Below, piece after piece: positions 1 through 9,381 of a stretch of 64,000 nt of DNA; the stretch's first letter is position 1, and the number at the start of each line of letters is the position of its first letter. The DNA lies in NCBI RefSeq assembly GCF_014646755.1, contig NZ_BMNW01000005.1, forward strand, positions 186,001 through 250,000, written 5' to 3'. The position numbers were made by a program, and so were the translations under genes. The stretch is from Pseudomonas asuensis. Lineage in GTDB: Bacteria > Pseudomonadota > Gammaproteobacteria > Pseudomonadales > Pseudomonadaceae. The notes under the pieces are model-generated. The model saw only the letters and a list, made by a program, of their open reading frames with translations, was not told where the DNA came from and did not search any database.

Positions 1-1
1 A

Positions 2-934
2 TTACTGCAGGGGCGTCTGAAGGTATTAGAAGGCTTACCTCCAGAGCTGGTCCAGGGGGCGTTTGCCAAAGCAGGGGAATACCCCGTTGTGCTGCGCTTT
101 TCAACCAACCCCGGAGATTTGCTGGACGATAGCGTCTCTTCGCCACGAGGGCTGGCCATCAAGATCATTGGCATGGAAGGTGACCGCCTGCCAGGAAGCG
201 AGGGCCAGCTGACGCAAGACTTTGTGATGGTCAATGCATCCGCCTTTTCAGCACCAACGCCAAAGGCGTTTCTGAAAAGCCTGAAGCTTTTGGCAGCTAC
301 CACAGACAAGGCGCCGGGCCTCAAGAAAGCGCTTTCGGCAGTCCTGCGCGGCACTGAGAAGGTCATCGAAGCCGTCGGCGGAGAAAGCGCAACGCTCAAG
401 TCCCTGGGTGGCCATCCGGAAACCCATATCCTGGGCGAAACCTTCTACACCAGCGTGCCACTGCTGTATGGCCCTTACTATGCCAAGATGAGTGTGGCAC
501 CGGCTTCGCCTGAGCTGACGGTATTGGCCGATGCGCCTCTCAATGTGAATGGCAAGCCCAACGGGCTGCGTGACGCAGTAAGCGACTTTTTTGCCCAGCA
601 AGGTGGTGTATGGGATGTACGGGTTCAACTGGCTACCGATCAGGAAAAGATGCCTGTCGAGGATGCATCCGCACAGTGGCCGGAAGATGAAAGCCCTTAT
701 ATCATCGTTGCCCGGATTGAGGTCGATCCACAGCCCGCCTGGACAGAGGCTCGCGCCAAGGAAGTAGATGACAGCATGGCCTTCTCACCCTGGCATGGAC
801 TGGCAGCGCACCGCCCTATTGGTGGCGTGATGCGCTCGCGCAAGCCAGCCTATGAAATGTCGTCCGGATTCAGAGAGCAGTTTAACGGCTGCCCTATTCA
901 CGAGCCACGCTCACTGGGCACGTTACCGCAATGA
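2..934 (+). CDS. Catalase-family haem protein, 5' end outside window
   Basis: The reading frame is open from base 2, so the gene starts upstream of the window; about 310 C-terminal residues are visible. The segment RFSTNPGD, followed by SPRGLAIKIIG, is the conserved distal-side catalase core, and the length and divergent C-terminus (ending in a short Cys/His stretch, GCPIHEP) fit the small catalase-like or SrpA-like proteins, not the large clade 1-3 catalases. Such proteins bind haem and are linked to peroxide or organic-peroxide handling, but substrate cannot be read from sequence. It converges on the ribose operon, with a GC-rich hairpin (944-971) between them. The GTG at 89 is internal and not the true start. 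Confidence 0.85.
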   Translation, partial: LLQGRLKVLEGLPPELVQGAFAKAGEYPVVLRFSTNPGDLLDDSVSSPRGLAIKIIGMEGDRLPGSEGQLTQDFVMVNASAFSAPTPKAFLKSLKLLAATTDKAPGLKKALSAVLRGTEKVIEAVGGESATLKSLGGHPETHILGETFYTSVPLLYGPYYAKMSVAPASPELTVLADAPLNVNGKPNGLRDAVSDFFAQQGGVWDVRVQLATDQEKMPVEDASAQWPEDESPYIIVARIEVDPQPAWTEARAKEVDDSMAFSPWHGLAAHRPIGGVMRSRKPAYEMSSGFREQFNGCPIHEPRSLGTLPQ

Positions 935-943
935 GCATGACCT

Positions 944-971
944 GCCGGCGTCGTTAGAAGGTGACGCCGGC
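944..971. terminator. GC-rich hairpin between convergent genes
   Basis: A perfect 9-bp inverted repeat (GCCGGCGTC / GACGCCGGC) with a 10-nt loop overlaps the stop codon of rbsD and follows the catalase-family gene. It has no clear T-tract on either side, so it may be only a 3'-end-stabilising hairpin. Confidence 0.4.
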
Positions 972-1358
972 AATCAATGCGATGTTGGTATAGGGCTGGC
1001 ATTCACCCGTACGAACCTGCACACGGGCCTTCTTGCACAGCACTTTGAGGTCTTCATGGCTCACCAACTGACGCTTGCCAAGCTCGCCCGCAGCACTTAG
1101 CCGCTGAATTTCAGCCAATGCGGGCGGATGCTGGGCAACCGTTTCTTCTGCCAGCACATGGGACTCGATCTGCATCTCGCTCACGATGACTCTTAGTGTG
1201 GTAGCAAAATCAGGCACGCCGTGGGTTACCGCAAGATCGATACACTCCACGCCAGGGGGTACCGGCATGCCGGCGTCACCAATCACGATCACATCGCCGT
1301 GGCCAAGGCTGGCAATCACGCGGGATAGCGCACTGTTAAGCAAGGGTGTCTTTTTCAT
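954..1358 (-). CDS. rbsD: D-ribose pyranase
   Basis: A 134-residue protein, the usual RbsD length. RbsD interconverts beta-pyranose and furanose forms of D-ribose so that ribokinase can use the imported sugar; the family forms cytoplasmic decamers. The N-terminus [20 protein letters not shown] carries the family motif with His20 in the LGHGD segment, the residue known as catalytic in the E. coli enzyme, followed by [11 protein letters not shown]. It is the last gene of the ribose operon, starting 8 bp after the rbsK stop codon. Confidence 0.95.
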   Translation of the reverse strand: MKKTPLLNSALSRVIASLGHGDVIVIGDAGMPVPPGVECIDLAVTHGVPDFATTLRVIVSEMQIESHVLAEETVAQHPPALAEIQRLSAAGELGKRQLVSHEDLKVLCKKARVQVRTGECQPYTNIALIAGVTF

Positions 1359-1366
1359 AGGCGCTC

Positions 1367-2275
1367 TCAGGACTTCAATTCACGGCGATAAGGAATGGAG
1401 GGTTGCGCACCGGCACGAGTGACGGACAGCGCAGCGGCCTGTTGGCCCAGGCGAACGGCCTCATCCAAAGACAGCCCCTCGCCCAGGGCAGCGGCAAAGC
1501 CGCCAACAAAGGTATCACCGGCCGCCGTGGTATCCACCGCCTGGACAACCTGCGCCGGGAAGTGCTGCTGGCGCTGGGCATCCTTATACAGCACGCCCTG
1601 AGAGCCCAGGGTCAACAGGATACGCTTGGCGCCTGCGTCGAGCAGCGCTTGCGCTGCCTCGGCGGCCGTTTCCAGCGAGTCGACCTGGATACCCGTCAGC
1701 AAGCTGGCTTCGCTCTCGTTCGGAATCAGGTAATCCACATTGCCGTACCAATGGGCAGGCAAAGGCCCTACCGCTGGAGCAGGGTTCAAGAGGACCGTTT
1801 TCCCCAATTCGTGGCCGCGGGTCAGGGTCTTTTCAACGGTTGCGACGGGCACCTCCAACTGGGCGATGATCACATCGGCTGCCTGAAACGCGGCGTCATA
1901 CCGGGTCAGATGCTCAGATGACAGCTCACCATTGCCACCCGCCACAATTACGATGCAGTTCTGACCGTTATCATCTACCAGGATGGAAGCAATGCCGGTG
2001 GATACGCCTTCCAAAGCCTCAACAGAAGAACAATCGATTCCTTCAGACTCAAGACCACTACGCAATATCTCGCCATAGGCATCATGGCCGACACAACCGA
2101 TCATAGTGACCTGGGCGCCCAGACGGGCACAGGCTACAGCCTGATTGGCGCCCTTGCCGCCAGGTGCAGTAACAAAGCTGTGACCTGCAAGGGTCTCGCC
2201 ACCAACGGGTACGCGTGGGGTCCGTACCACCAAGTCCATATTCAGACTTCCCACGACGACTATTTTTGCTTGCAT
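1367..2275 (-). CDS. rbsK: Ribokinase
   Basis: A 302-residue PfkB-family kinase that phosphorylates D-ribose to ribose 5-phosphate for entry into the pentose phosphate pathway. The N-terminal sugar motif GGKGAN lies at residues 39-44, and the C-terminal ATP/anion-hole motif [11 protein letters not shown] contains the probable catalytic base Asp254. It starts 1 bp after the rbsR stop codon, so translational coupling is likely. Length and motifs are complete. Confidence 0.96.
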   Translation of the reverse strand: MQAKIVVVGSLNMDLVVRTPRVPVGGETLAGHSFVTAPGGKGANQAVACARLGAQVTMIGCVGHDAYGEILRSGLESEGIDCSSVEALEGVSTGIASILVDDNGQNCIVIVAGGNGELSSEHLTRYDAAFQAADVIIAQLEVPVATVEKTLTRGHELGKTVLLNPAPAVGPLPAHWYGNVDYLIPNESEASLLTGIQVDSLETAAEAAQALLDAGAKRILLTLGSQGVLYKDAQRQQHFPAQVVQAVDTTAAGDTFVGGFAAALGEGLSLDEAVRLGQQAAALSVTRAGAQPSIPYRRELKS

Positions 2276-2276
2276 C

Positions 2277-3293
2277 TTATGGACTCTCGTTCAATTCGAT
2301 AGACGCAGTGGACTCGCGCACCACCAGGGTAGGCGCCACCACGGTATGTTCAGGTGTGGACCGGTGCCGCTGCACAAGGCGGGCCAGCAATTGCTCGGCG
2401 GCACGCTCGCCCAACTGCAGGATGGACTGCCCCACTGTAGTCAATGCTGGATAAAGGTAGCGGCTCACGGCGATATCATCGAAGCCTACAACCGAAAGAT
2501 CCTGCGGCACACGCAGGCCGCGCTCGGCAGCGGCGCGCAGGATACCGATTCCGATCATATCGTTCCCGGCAAAAATGGCCGTAGGCGCATTTTTTTCCAA
2601 CAGCTGTGCAGCAGCGGTATAGCCGGCAGCGCTGGTGAATTCAGTATTGAGTAGCCATGCTGGCTCTACTGCTTGCCCGGCTTCACTCATGGCACGGCGA
2701 TAACCGGCCAGACGCTCCTGGGCAACCAGCGTTTCAGCCGGCCCGCCCAGACAGGCGATGCGCCGATGCCCTAGCTCCAGCAAATGCCGGGTTGCCAGAT
2801 AGCCGCCCTCTTCATGGTTGATCTGTACCAGATCCGCTTCAACGCCCTCCAGAGGACGGTCAACCAATACCATAGGCACTTTAACCGAGGCTAATGCCTG
2901 GGCAAACTCACCATCGCCGCCCACAGTGGCCACGATCAATCCGTCGATACGGCGCTCCAGCAGCACGCGCAGGTAGCGTCGCTGCTTGCTGTTGTCATCG
3001 TCGGAATTGCACAGGATTACGCTATAGCCGTTACGCTCACAGTGATCCTCAATGCCTCGCGCCAGCTCGGCAAAATACGGGTTGCTGCCATTGGGCACAA
3101 GCAGCCCGATGGTGCTGGTAGCCTTGGCCTTGAGCGAGCGGGCCACGCCGCTAGGGACGTACCCCAACTGGTCGATGGCCGCCTCGACCTTGGTTCGTAC
3201 CTCAGGACTGACCGGACGAGTACCATTGAGTACGTGCGACACCGTGGTATAGGAAATACCGGCCAGCGCCGCCACGTCCTTGATGGTCGCCAT
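2277..3293 (-). CDS. rbsR: LacI-family ribose operon repressor
   Basis: A 338-residue LacI/GalR-type regulator. Residues 3-25 form the DNA-recognition helix-turn-helix (IKDVAALAGISYTTVSHVLN) with the hinge following; the rest is a periplasmic-binding-protein-like sugar sensor. Its position inside the ribose operon, between rbsC and rbsK, and the LacI-type palindrome overlapping the predicted rbsB start site make it the likely autoregulated repressor relieved by ribose. The rbsR-rbsK order within the operon is usual for pseudomonads. Confidence 0.93.
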   Translation of the reverse strand: MATIKDVAALAGISYTTVSHVLNGTRPVSPEVRTKVEAAIDQLGYVPSGVARSLKAKATSTIGLLVPNGSNPYFAELARGIEDHCERNGYSVILCNSDDDNSKQRRYLRVLLERRIDGLIVATVGGDGEFAQALASVKVPMVLVDRPLEGVEADLVQINHEEGGYLATRHLLELGHRRIACLGGPAETLVAQERLAGYRRAMSEAGQAVEPAWLLNTEFTSAAGYTAAAQLLEKNAPTAIFAGNDMIGIGILRAAAERGLRVPQDLSVVGFDDIAVSRYLYPALTTVGQSILQLGERAAEQLLARLVQRHRSTPEHTVVAPTLVVRESTASIELNESP

Positions 3294-3295
3294 GG

Positions 3296-4279
3296 TTAGG
3301 CCCGACGCTTGGCGCGGTGGCTGCGGTAGGTGTCGAGCACCACGGCCACCACGATCACCGCACCGGTAATGATACGTTTGGTCGGCTCACTGGCACCAAT
3401 CTGCGCAAGCCCTGCCGCCAGCACAGAGATGATCAGGACACCAAAGAACGTACTGATGACCGAACCACGCCCACCCATGAGGCTTGTACCGCCGATGACC
3501 ACCGCCGCGATGACTTGCAGCTCAAGCCCGGCACCGGCATTTGGGTCAGCGGCTTCCAGGCGTGATACCTGGAACAATGCTGCCAGACCAGCCAGCAGGC
3601 CCATAAGGGCAAACACCAGGATCTTGTAAGGCTTGGGATTGATACCGGCCAGGCGCACTGCCTCTTCGTTGGTACCGATGGCGACCAGATAGCGTCCGAA
3701 CACGCTGCGTGTCAGCAATGCATGGGCAATCGCGATCACCAGCAAGGCGATGATAAAGGACGGCGAAATACCAAAGGCGAAAGGTGTAGACAGCCAGCCA
3801 TAGGCATCACCGATATAAGCAGTCCGCGAATCGGTCAACTGATAAGCCAGCCCCCGTGCCATTTCCAGCACACCCAGGGAAACGATAAAGGATGGAATAC
3901 GCCACGCCACGGTAACAGTGCCCGTTACGGTGCCCGCCAAGGCTGCGCAGACCATGCCCAGGACCGCGGCTGGGAAAATGCCCCATCCCCAATTGAGTAT
4001 CGCGACGCTGACGACCGACGCCGCCAGTGCCAGCACCGAACCTACGGACAGGTCGATTCCACCGATGATAAGGATCAACGTCATCCCTACCGACAGCACC
4101 ATCAAGTCTGGAATCTGGTTGGCCAGGGTAGTAAAGGTGCTGTAAGACAGAAAATGGCTGCTCATGGTAGAGAACAGCACGATCATGGCCAGTAGAGCAC
4201 CCGCCAATCCCAGGTAAGTGCCAAGGCCGGACACGCTACTGCTGCGCTTGGTCGCGGCTGGAGTTACGGTAGTGTTCAT
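3296..4279 (-). CDS. rbsC: Ribose ABC transporter permease
   Basis: A 327-residue inner-membrane permease of the monosaccharide (CUT2) class with about eight to ten hydrophobic segments. The conserved stretch ILIIGGIDLSVGSVLAL and the cytoplasmic AVRLAGINPKPYKILVF segment that contacts the ATPase are both present. Its start overlaps the rbsA stop codon by 4 bp (ATGA), indicating coupled translation. It forms the membrane channel of the RbsABC importer. Confidence 0.94.
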   Translation of the reverse strand: MNTTVTPAATKRSSSVSGLGTYLGLAGALLAMIVLFSTMSSHFLSYSTFTTLANQIPDLMVLSVGMTLILIIGGIDLSVGSVLALAASVVSVAILNWGWGIFPAAVLGMVCAALAGTVTGTVTVAWRIPSFIVSLGVLEMARGLAYQLTDSRTAYIGDAYGWLSTPFAFGISPSFIIALLVIAIAHALLTRSVFGRYLVAIGTNEEAVRLAGINPKPYKILVFALMGLLAGLAALFQVSRLEAADPNAGAGLELQVIAAVVIGGTSLMGGRGSVISTFFGVLIISVLAAGLAQIGASEPTKRIITGAVIVVAVVLDTYRSHRAKRRA

Positions 4280-5829
4280 ACGGAGAATTCCTGAAGGGGA
4301 GAAACCGCTTCGCCCAGCATGGCCTCACGGCTGCTGTATCCGGCAAAAGCGGCAGCCAGGAGACGGTCCTGGCTCCAATCGTTACGGTCAAAGGTTTCCA
4401 TGAGACGGCCGGCGGACAGCACGGCAATCCGATCGCAGATCAACATCAGCTCACGCAGGTCACTGGACACGACGACAAGCCCTTTGCCCTGCCGCGTCAA
4501 TTCACCGAGCAGCCCATAGATATCGAACTTGGCGCCAATGTCGATGCCCCGTGTGGGCTCATCGAATAACAACACCTGACAGTCGCGCTCAAGCCAGCGG
4601 CCAATCACGACCTTCTGCTGGTTACCGCCGGAGAGTTCGCCCACCGGCTGATGCGGGCTGGAACTGCGAATACGCATGGCCTTGATCTGCCGCTCTGCCA
4701 GGGCCAGCTCGGAAGAGGACTGAACCACACCGTGCCTGGCAACGGCAGGCATGTTACCCAACGCTAGATTCGCGCAAATGGATTGGGTGAGTAGCAGCCC
4801 CTCCCCTTTACGGTCTTCGGTAATCAGGGCAATGCCATTACGCACGGCTTCCGCCGGAGAGCTCACCTTGGTTTCACGTAACGGATTACCTACGAAAACG
4901 CGTCCGCTGTCGGCACGGTCAGCACCGTAGATCAGTCGCAGCAATTCCGTGCGGCCGGCGCCGATCAAGCCGGAAATACCGAGGATCTCTCCTGCACGAA
5001 CCTCGAACGATACGTCGCATACCTTGCCAGCGCGGCTCAGCTTTTCGACCCGCAGCACGGGCGCACCAATATGGCGCTCGCCCAGGTCGATATGCTCGCC
5101 CAGGTCACGCCCCACCATCAGCGCGACCAGCTGATCGGTGTTGTAACGGCTGATGGACTCGGCGGCGACCAACCGGCCATCACGCAGAACCGCGATCCGC
5201 TGGGAGATGCGCTTGAGTTCTTCCAGACGGTGGGAAATGTAGACAATGGCAACCCCGCGGGCTTGCAGGCGCTCGATCTGCTCGAATAACAGATCAACCT
5301 CGCGCGCCGTCAGCATGGCCGTAGGCTCGTCGAGAATCAGGATGCGGCAGTCACCGATCAGGTTTCGGGCAATCTCGACCATCTGCTGGTGGCCGACCCC
5401 CAGGTCAGAGACCAACGTATCCGGGTCGATGGCATCCAGCCCGACCTGCGCCATGGCCAGCCGTGCCTGTTCGCGCAGCCGGCTGCGCGAAATCCACCCG
5501 CCCCGACTGGGCAGATTATCAAGGAACAGGTTTTCGGCAACGGTCAGAGTCGGCAGCAGGTTAAGCTCCTGCATGACCATGCGCACACCCAGGCGCTCGG
5601 CCTGGGTACGGCTGCCGGGTGTATACGGCTGGTCGAGAAAAGTCATCTGCCCGGTCGTAGGCGGCGTCAGCCCTGCAATGATCTTGGACAGCGTGCTCTT
5701 ACCCGCGCCATTTTCACCTGTCAGCGCCAGCACCTCGCCGGGGTACAACTCAAGGTTGACCTCAGCCAGGACGGGTTGTGCATAGGTCTTGCCGATGCCG
5801 GTAATGGAAAGGACTGGCCTGCCCGACAT
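4276..5829 (-). CDS. rbsA: Ribose ABC transporter ATP-binding protein
   Basis: A 517-residue double-domain ATPase typical of CUT2 sugar importers. Domain 1 has Walker A GENGAGKSTLSK (residues 38-49), a weak signature motif (VGHQQMVEIARNL) and Walker B ILILDEPTAML. Domain 2 has a degenerate Walker A (SGLIGAGRTELL) but a full LSGGNQQKVVIGRWL signature and LLFDEPTRGID. This asymmetry is normal in RbsA. It energises ribose import through RbsC. Confidence 0.95.
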   Translation of the reverse strand: MSGRPVLSITGIGKTYAQPVLAEVNLELYPGEVLALTGENGAGKSTLSKIIAGLTPPTTGQMTFLDQPYTPGSRTQAERLGVRMVMQELNLLPTLTVAENLFLDNLPSRGGWISRSRLREQARLAMAQVGLDAIDPDTLVSDLGVGHQQMVEIARNLIGDCRILILDEPTAMLTAREVDLLFEQIERLQARGVAIVYISHRLEELKRISQRIAVLRDGRLVAAESISRYNTDQLVALMVGRDLGEHIDLGERHIGAPVLRVEKLSRAGKVCDVSFEVRAGEILGISGLIGAGRTELLRLIYGADRADSGRVFVGNPLRETKVSSPAEAVRNGIALITEDRKGEGLLLTQSICANLALGNMPAVARHGVVQSSSELALAERQIKAMRIRSSSPHQPVGELSGGNQQKVVIGRWLERDCQVLLFDEPTRGIDIGAKFDIYGLLGELTRQGKGLVVVSSDLRELMLICDRIAVLSAGRLMETFDRNDWSQDRLLAAAFAGYSSREAMLGEAVSPLQEFSV

Positions 5830-5868
5830 GACGGTCTCCTTTAAAACTCAGGTGCTACATAGAACTCC

Positions 5869-5900
5869 GGCGCAGAGCCGAACACTGTCGACTCTGCGCC
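5869..5900 (-). promoter_or_regulatory. Stem-loop between rbsB and rbsA
   Basis: A perfect 9-bp inverted repeat (GGCGCAGAG / CTCTGCGCC) with a 14-nt loop sits in the 95-bp rbsB-rbsA gap and has no T-tract. Such intercistronic hairpins commonly protect the abundant binding-protein message from 3' decay, giving more binding protein than ATPase or permease. That role here is inferred from position and structure. Confidence 0.55.
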
Positions 5901-5924
5901 AAAGCCTTGCAGGAAAAAGAAGGA

Positions 5925-6884
5925 TTACGGCTTGGTGACAAGCTCGACAGGCGTTTCGATTACGCCGTCGACGGCCCCTGTGGACTCGCCTTTGACCAGC
6001 TTGAGTGCAGCATCGATACCAAAGACAGCCTGCTTACTGGCGTACTGGTCGGCAGTAGCCAACACGCGGCCATCTTTAAGCATGGGCTTGATGGCGTTGA
6101 TGTTGTCGTAACCCACCACCAGCACTTCGCCCTTTTTACCTGCGGCACGAATAGCGGAGACGGCACCTAGCGCCATGCTGTCGTTACCAGCCAGCAAGGC
6201 TTTCAGATTAGGATGCTCGTTGAGCATGGCGGAAGCCACCGCATTCCCCTTGTCAATCTCCCAGGAGCCGGACTGCACGCCAACGATTTTCATGTTGGCC
6301 GCTTCCATTGCATCCTTGAAGCCTGCGGTGCGTTGTTGCGCGTTGAAGGTGGTAGAGACGCCTTCAATGATGCCCACTTCATCGCCGGACTTGAGCTGCT
6401 TGGCCAGGTACTCGCCTACCAGACGGGCGCCCTTGCGGTTGTCCGGGCCTACGAAGGGAACATCGAGTTGCTTGCTCTTGAGTACATCCTGATCAAGACG
6501 GTTGTCGATGTTTACGACCTTGATGCCAGCGTCCATGGCTTTCTTGATGACGGGCACCAATGCCTTGGAGTCTGCCGGCGCGATAACGATGGCATCGACC
6601 TGAGATACGATCATCTGCTCGACGATACGGATCTGGCTGGACGTATCGGTTTCGTCCTTGATGCCATTGGAAATCAGATCGAACTGATCAGAATGCTCTT
6701 TCTGGTAGCCCTTGGCGCCATCTTCCATGGTACGGAAGAACTCATTGGCAAGTGACTTCATCACCAGAGCAACCTTGGGCTTGTCCCCATCCTGGGCATA
6801 GGCAGCGGACAGTGGCAGAAAAGCCGAAGTTGTAGAAAACAGAACAGCAGCAGCGAGAAGCCGCATAGGGAGGGATGCGTTCAT
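5925..6884 (-). CDS. rbsB: Ribose periplasmic binding protein
   Basis: A 319-residue type-I substrate-binding protein. The start at 6884 is chosen because GGAG lies 6 nt upstream; the in-frame ATG at 6896 contains that ribosome-binding site. Residues 1-30 form a Sec signal peptide ending in AAYAQ. The mature protein has the family landmarks KSLANEFFRTMEDGAKGY, VDAIVIAPADSKALVPV and NIDNRLDQ. It is the first gene of the ribose operon and captures ribose for RbsAC; a chemotaxis role is known in other species and cannot be judged here. Confidence 0.94.
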   Translation of the reverse strand: MNASLPMRLLAAAVLFSTTSAFLPLSAAYAQDGDKPKVALVMKSLANEFFRTMEDGAKGYQKEHSDQFDLISNGIKDETDTSSQIRIVEQMIVSQVDAIVIAPADSKALVPVIKKAMDAGIKVVNIDNRLDQDVLKSKQLDVPFVGPDNRKGARLVGEYLAKQLKSGDEVGIIEGVSTTFNAQQRTAGFKDAMEAANMKIVGVQSGSWEIDKGNAVASAMLNEHPNLKALLAGNDSMALGAVSAIRAAGKKGEVLVVGYDNINAIKPMLKDGRVLATADQYASKQAVFGIDAALKLVKGESTGAVDGVIETPVELVTKP

Positions 6885-6913
6885 GGTGCACTCCATTATT
6901 GTCTTTGTTATGG

Positions 6914-6927
6914 CGCAAACGTTTGCG
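6914..6927. promoter_or_regulatory. Probable RbsR operator
   Basis: A perfect 14-bp palindrome, CGCAAACGTTTGCG, with the central CG typical of LacI-family operators. It starts right after the predicted transcription start of rbsB, where bound repressor would block initiation or clearance. The only LacI-type regulator in reach is RbsR of the same operon. Confidence 0.75.
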
Positions 6928-6934
6928 TGGCGGA

Positions 6935-6963
6935 ACTATGAGAAGAAATGATCCGATTGTCAA
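6935..6963 (-). promoter_or_regulatory. Sigma-70-type promoter of the rbs operon
   Basis: On the minus strand a perfect -35 box TTGACA (6963-6958) is separated by 17 bp from CATAGT (6940-6935). The expected start, near 6928, abuts the palindromic operator, and rbsB begins about 45 nt downstream. Confidence 0.65.
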
Positions 6964-7020
6964 TTAGGGAAATGTGATAGCAGACGGGTTGTCAGGTGAA
7001 GGAAAATTTGGATAACACGC

Positions 7021-7050
7021 GTATCGAGCCGGCCATGACCGGCTCGATAC
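7021..7050 (-). terminator. Hairpin after the esterase gene
   Basis: A perfect 12-bp inverted repeat (GTATCGAGCCGG / CCGGCTCGATAC) with a 6-nt loop lies just past the esterase stop codon. The T-tract is weak, so termination efficiency is uncertain. Confidence 0.55.
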
Positions 7051-7055
7051 AAAGC

Positions 7056-8651
7056 TTATGGCTTGGCGTGCTGAGTCGCTTCGATCAGGTCAAGGCGTTC
7101 CTTCCAAGGATCGGATTTGAGGACCGCCCCCTCCTCAGGTGTGAAATCCATGACCAGGTTGCTGTCACGGTTGAACGGTAACCAACGGGCTACGTTTGTA
7201 CCGTTGGGATTACCCGTCTTGATGAAATTGACAAAGATGGCATGGGCCTCGTTTGCCATGGCCTGATCCTTATCCGTCACCTCCTCGCCGTAACGTGCTT
7301 CCAGTGTCTTGAAAAAATACGGAATCTCGCTGGCATGTTGCGCCCCGTTCGTTTCGCTACGCAGCGAGTCTGCGACATAGGAAAAGCGATAGAGAAAGGC
7401 CTGCCGATCGTTTTGGGAGATCTTGTTGGCTACGAAGCGGGCCGGCTCGGTCATCATGCGATCCATGGCGACCGCTGCCCCTACAGCCTGCACGTCTCCG
7501 GTGTTTTGCGGGTCATACAGTTGGCGGGCGCGACTCGCCTCATCTCCAAACGGTGCGAACAACTCATCCATTGTCCTGGCCGTGTTGAAGCCAAGGTCAG
7601 CGCTGGTCGAGCCAATAATCATGGGGACTTTGTTTTCCTGGCGGGCGCTGTAGACCTGCTCCGGTGTACCCACCACGATACGCCCGTCGAGCACCGGGCC
7701 ACCGACATAGGTGGAGGCATTGCTGCCCATCGTCATCATGTTCAGATCGCCTAGCACACGGTTGGCAGGCAGCGCGCGTAGTGCTTTCAGCGCTTGGGGA
7801 TCAGTACCCTCCACGCCTACGCTGCGGGCGAAATTCTTGCCGATGGTCTCAGCCGACGGATTGCCCGGCAGATCACGGCTGATCTCGTGCAGCTCGCCCG
7901 TCAGCGAACGCCCGCCACCCGACATGACGATGGCACGGTTAAACAGACCTCGTGTGAGCGGCGTGGTTGTAATGTTGAGTACCGAGCCGCCGCCAGCAGA
8001 CTCACCCATGACGGTGACGTTGTTCGGATCACCGCCGAACTGGCGAATGTTGCGCTTCACCCATTGCAACGCAGCGATCTGGTCCATGTAGCCATAGTTG
8101 CCCAGCGGACCTTCCTTTGCAGCCGTCAGCGCGGGATGCGCAAAGAAGCCAAAGCGGCCGATCCGGTAGTTGAAACTCACAAAGACCACACCATCACGGG
8201 CAAAGGCGCTACCGTCATAGACCGACGGCGATGCTCCGCCATTCACATAGCCACCCCCATAAATCCAGACGACAACCGGCAGTGCTGCCTTACGGGTTGC
8301 CTTGTCCTCGGCTGGGCGCCAGACATTCAAATACAAGCAATCTTCGGAAGGCTCTGCTCCCAGTGGGGCTGCATCGCTGGCGATCGGCTTTTGCATACAG
8401 TCAGCGCCATAGGCTGTGGCTTCGCGGACACCGCGCCAGGGCTTGACACGCTGCGGTGCTCGCCAGCGATTTTCACCCACGGGCGGTGCAGCAAAGGGAA
8501 TGCCCTTGAATGAAATGACATCCCCCGACTGGCTACCCTTCAGGCGGCCGCTATCAATGCCAGCCTCAGTCAACGCACTGGTCTGGGCAAAGGCCCCAAG
8601 GGGGGCCATGAGCAAGCCCATCGTGATCAGTTTCTTTATGGATGGAGTCAT
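7056..8651 (-). CDS. Secreted type-B carboxylesterase
   Basis: A 531-residue carboxylesterase/lipase of the cholinesterase-like alpha/beta-hydrolase class, the usual length. Residues 1-22 form a Sec signal peptide (MTPSIKKLITMGLLMAPLGAFA), so it is exported. The oxyanion-hole segment WIYGGGYVNGG (from about residue 129) and nucleophile elbow GESAGGG (Ser218) are clear; a later GAQHASEIPYFF segment holds the likely catalytic His. The usual acidic-residue motif reads STSADLG here. It hydrolyses carboxyl esters of unknown identity. It is transcribed alone, ahead of a strong hairpin. Confidence 0.88.
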   Translation of the reverse strand: MTPSIKKLITMGLLMAPLGAFAQTSALTEAGIDSGRLKGSQSGDVISFKGIPFAAPPVGENRWRAPQRVKPWRGVREATAYGADCMQKPIASDAAPLGAEPSEDCLYLNVWRPAEDKATRKAALPVVVWIYGGGYVNGGASPSVYDGSAFARDGVVFVSFNYRIGRFGFFAHPALTAAKEGPLGNYGYMDQIAALQWVKRNIRQFGGDPNNVTVMGESAGGGSVLNITTTPLTRGLFNRAIVMSGGGRSLTGELHEISRDLPGNPSAETIGKNFARSVGVEGTDPQALKALRALPANRVLGDLNMMTMGSNASTYVGGPVLDGRIVVGTPEQVYSARQENKVPMIIGSTSADLGFNTARTMDELFAPFGDEASRARQLYDPQNTGDVQAVGAAVAMDRMMTEPARFVANKISQNDRQAFLYRFSYVADSLRSETNGAQHASEIPYFFKTLEARYGEEVTDKDQAMANEAHAIFVNFIKTGNPNGTNVARWLPFNRDSNLVMDFTPEEGAVLKSDPWKERLDLIEATQHAKP

Positions 8652-9042
8652 TGTTTTTCCTTTTGGCAGATCAATTGGGGCAAATCCATGCGGAGCACTG
8701 AGGTGCCTGCGGGTGTGACGTTTAGGCCACTGCCGAGGTTCCGCTCCTTCACCATACAGAAGCTCGTTTAACGCAAGGTTTAAGCAAGCATCTCCGCCTT
8801 GCTGACTAAAACCTTTTGTCTGCGAACGTTGCTACTTGGCGGATCAAACTATTCTTTGCACTGTCACAGCGGGAGTTGATGGCAATGAAACATCACCTGT
8901 CCTCAACCATGAGATGGCGCGCGTAAAAAGCGTAGCCGAAACCCGATGCGGTATCGACTCTCCACACTTTCCGTGGCTCATACGGAAAAGCCCCTGGTAA
9001 CGGAATGCCGCAGCCTGATGACTGCCGATAAAAGGACCCAAG
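8652..9042. other. 391-bp intergenic stretch
   Basis: This stretch holds the promoters of the leftward esterase gene and probably of the rightward small-membrane-protein gene. I see short weak inverted repeats (for example AGCAAG/CTTGCT near 8785-8805) but no gene, convincing operator or RNA. Confidence 0.4.
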
Positions 9043-9285
9043 ATGAGTATCGCCTCAATCATCGCCCTGATTCTTATTTTCGTCGTAGGAATCCCGTCTT
9101 TCAAAATCATCAAGGAAACACTGGCTCGGGCACGCCTGCTGGAAGACCAGCTGGTTGCCATCAGCACTCAGCTCAGGGACGTCGAGTTCAAGCTGGAAGA
9201 GCTGGATGACAAACTTGCTGACGCACCAACCGCCTACGCTTCAGAGCGTACGGTACGGGTCGAGAAAGAAACCGCTCATCCCTGA
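9043..9285 (+). CDS. Small single-span membrane protein with coiled coil
   Basis: An 80-residue protein preceded by AAGGAC as ribosome-binding site. Residues 3-19 (IASIIALILIFVVGIPS) form one membrane span; residues 25-62 are charged and heptad-like, suggesting a cytoplasmic coiled coil, followed by a polar tail. The shape resembles small envelope or stress accessory proteins such as PspB-like polypeptides, but I see no specific family match and assign no function. It stands alone between the esterase and the aldo/keto reductase. Confidence 0.65.
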   Translation: MSIASIIALILIFVVGIPSFKIIKETLARARLLEDQLVAISTQLRDVEFKLEELDDKLADAPTAYASERTVRVEKETAHP

Positions 9286-9381
9286 ACGGGCAATCGCCTG
9301 GGTTAAGTCAGTCTGCCTATGACGCAGATGTCGCTACAGACCGGTCTACGGTGAACGCCTTCTATTTACGGAGCTTTCGCC

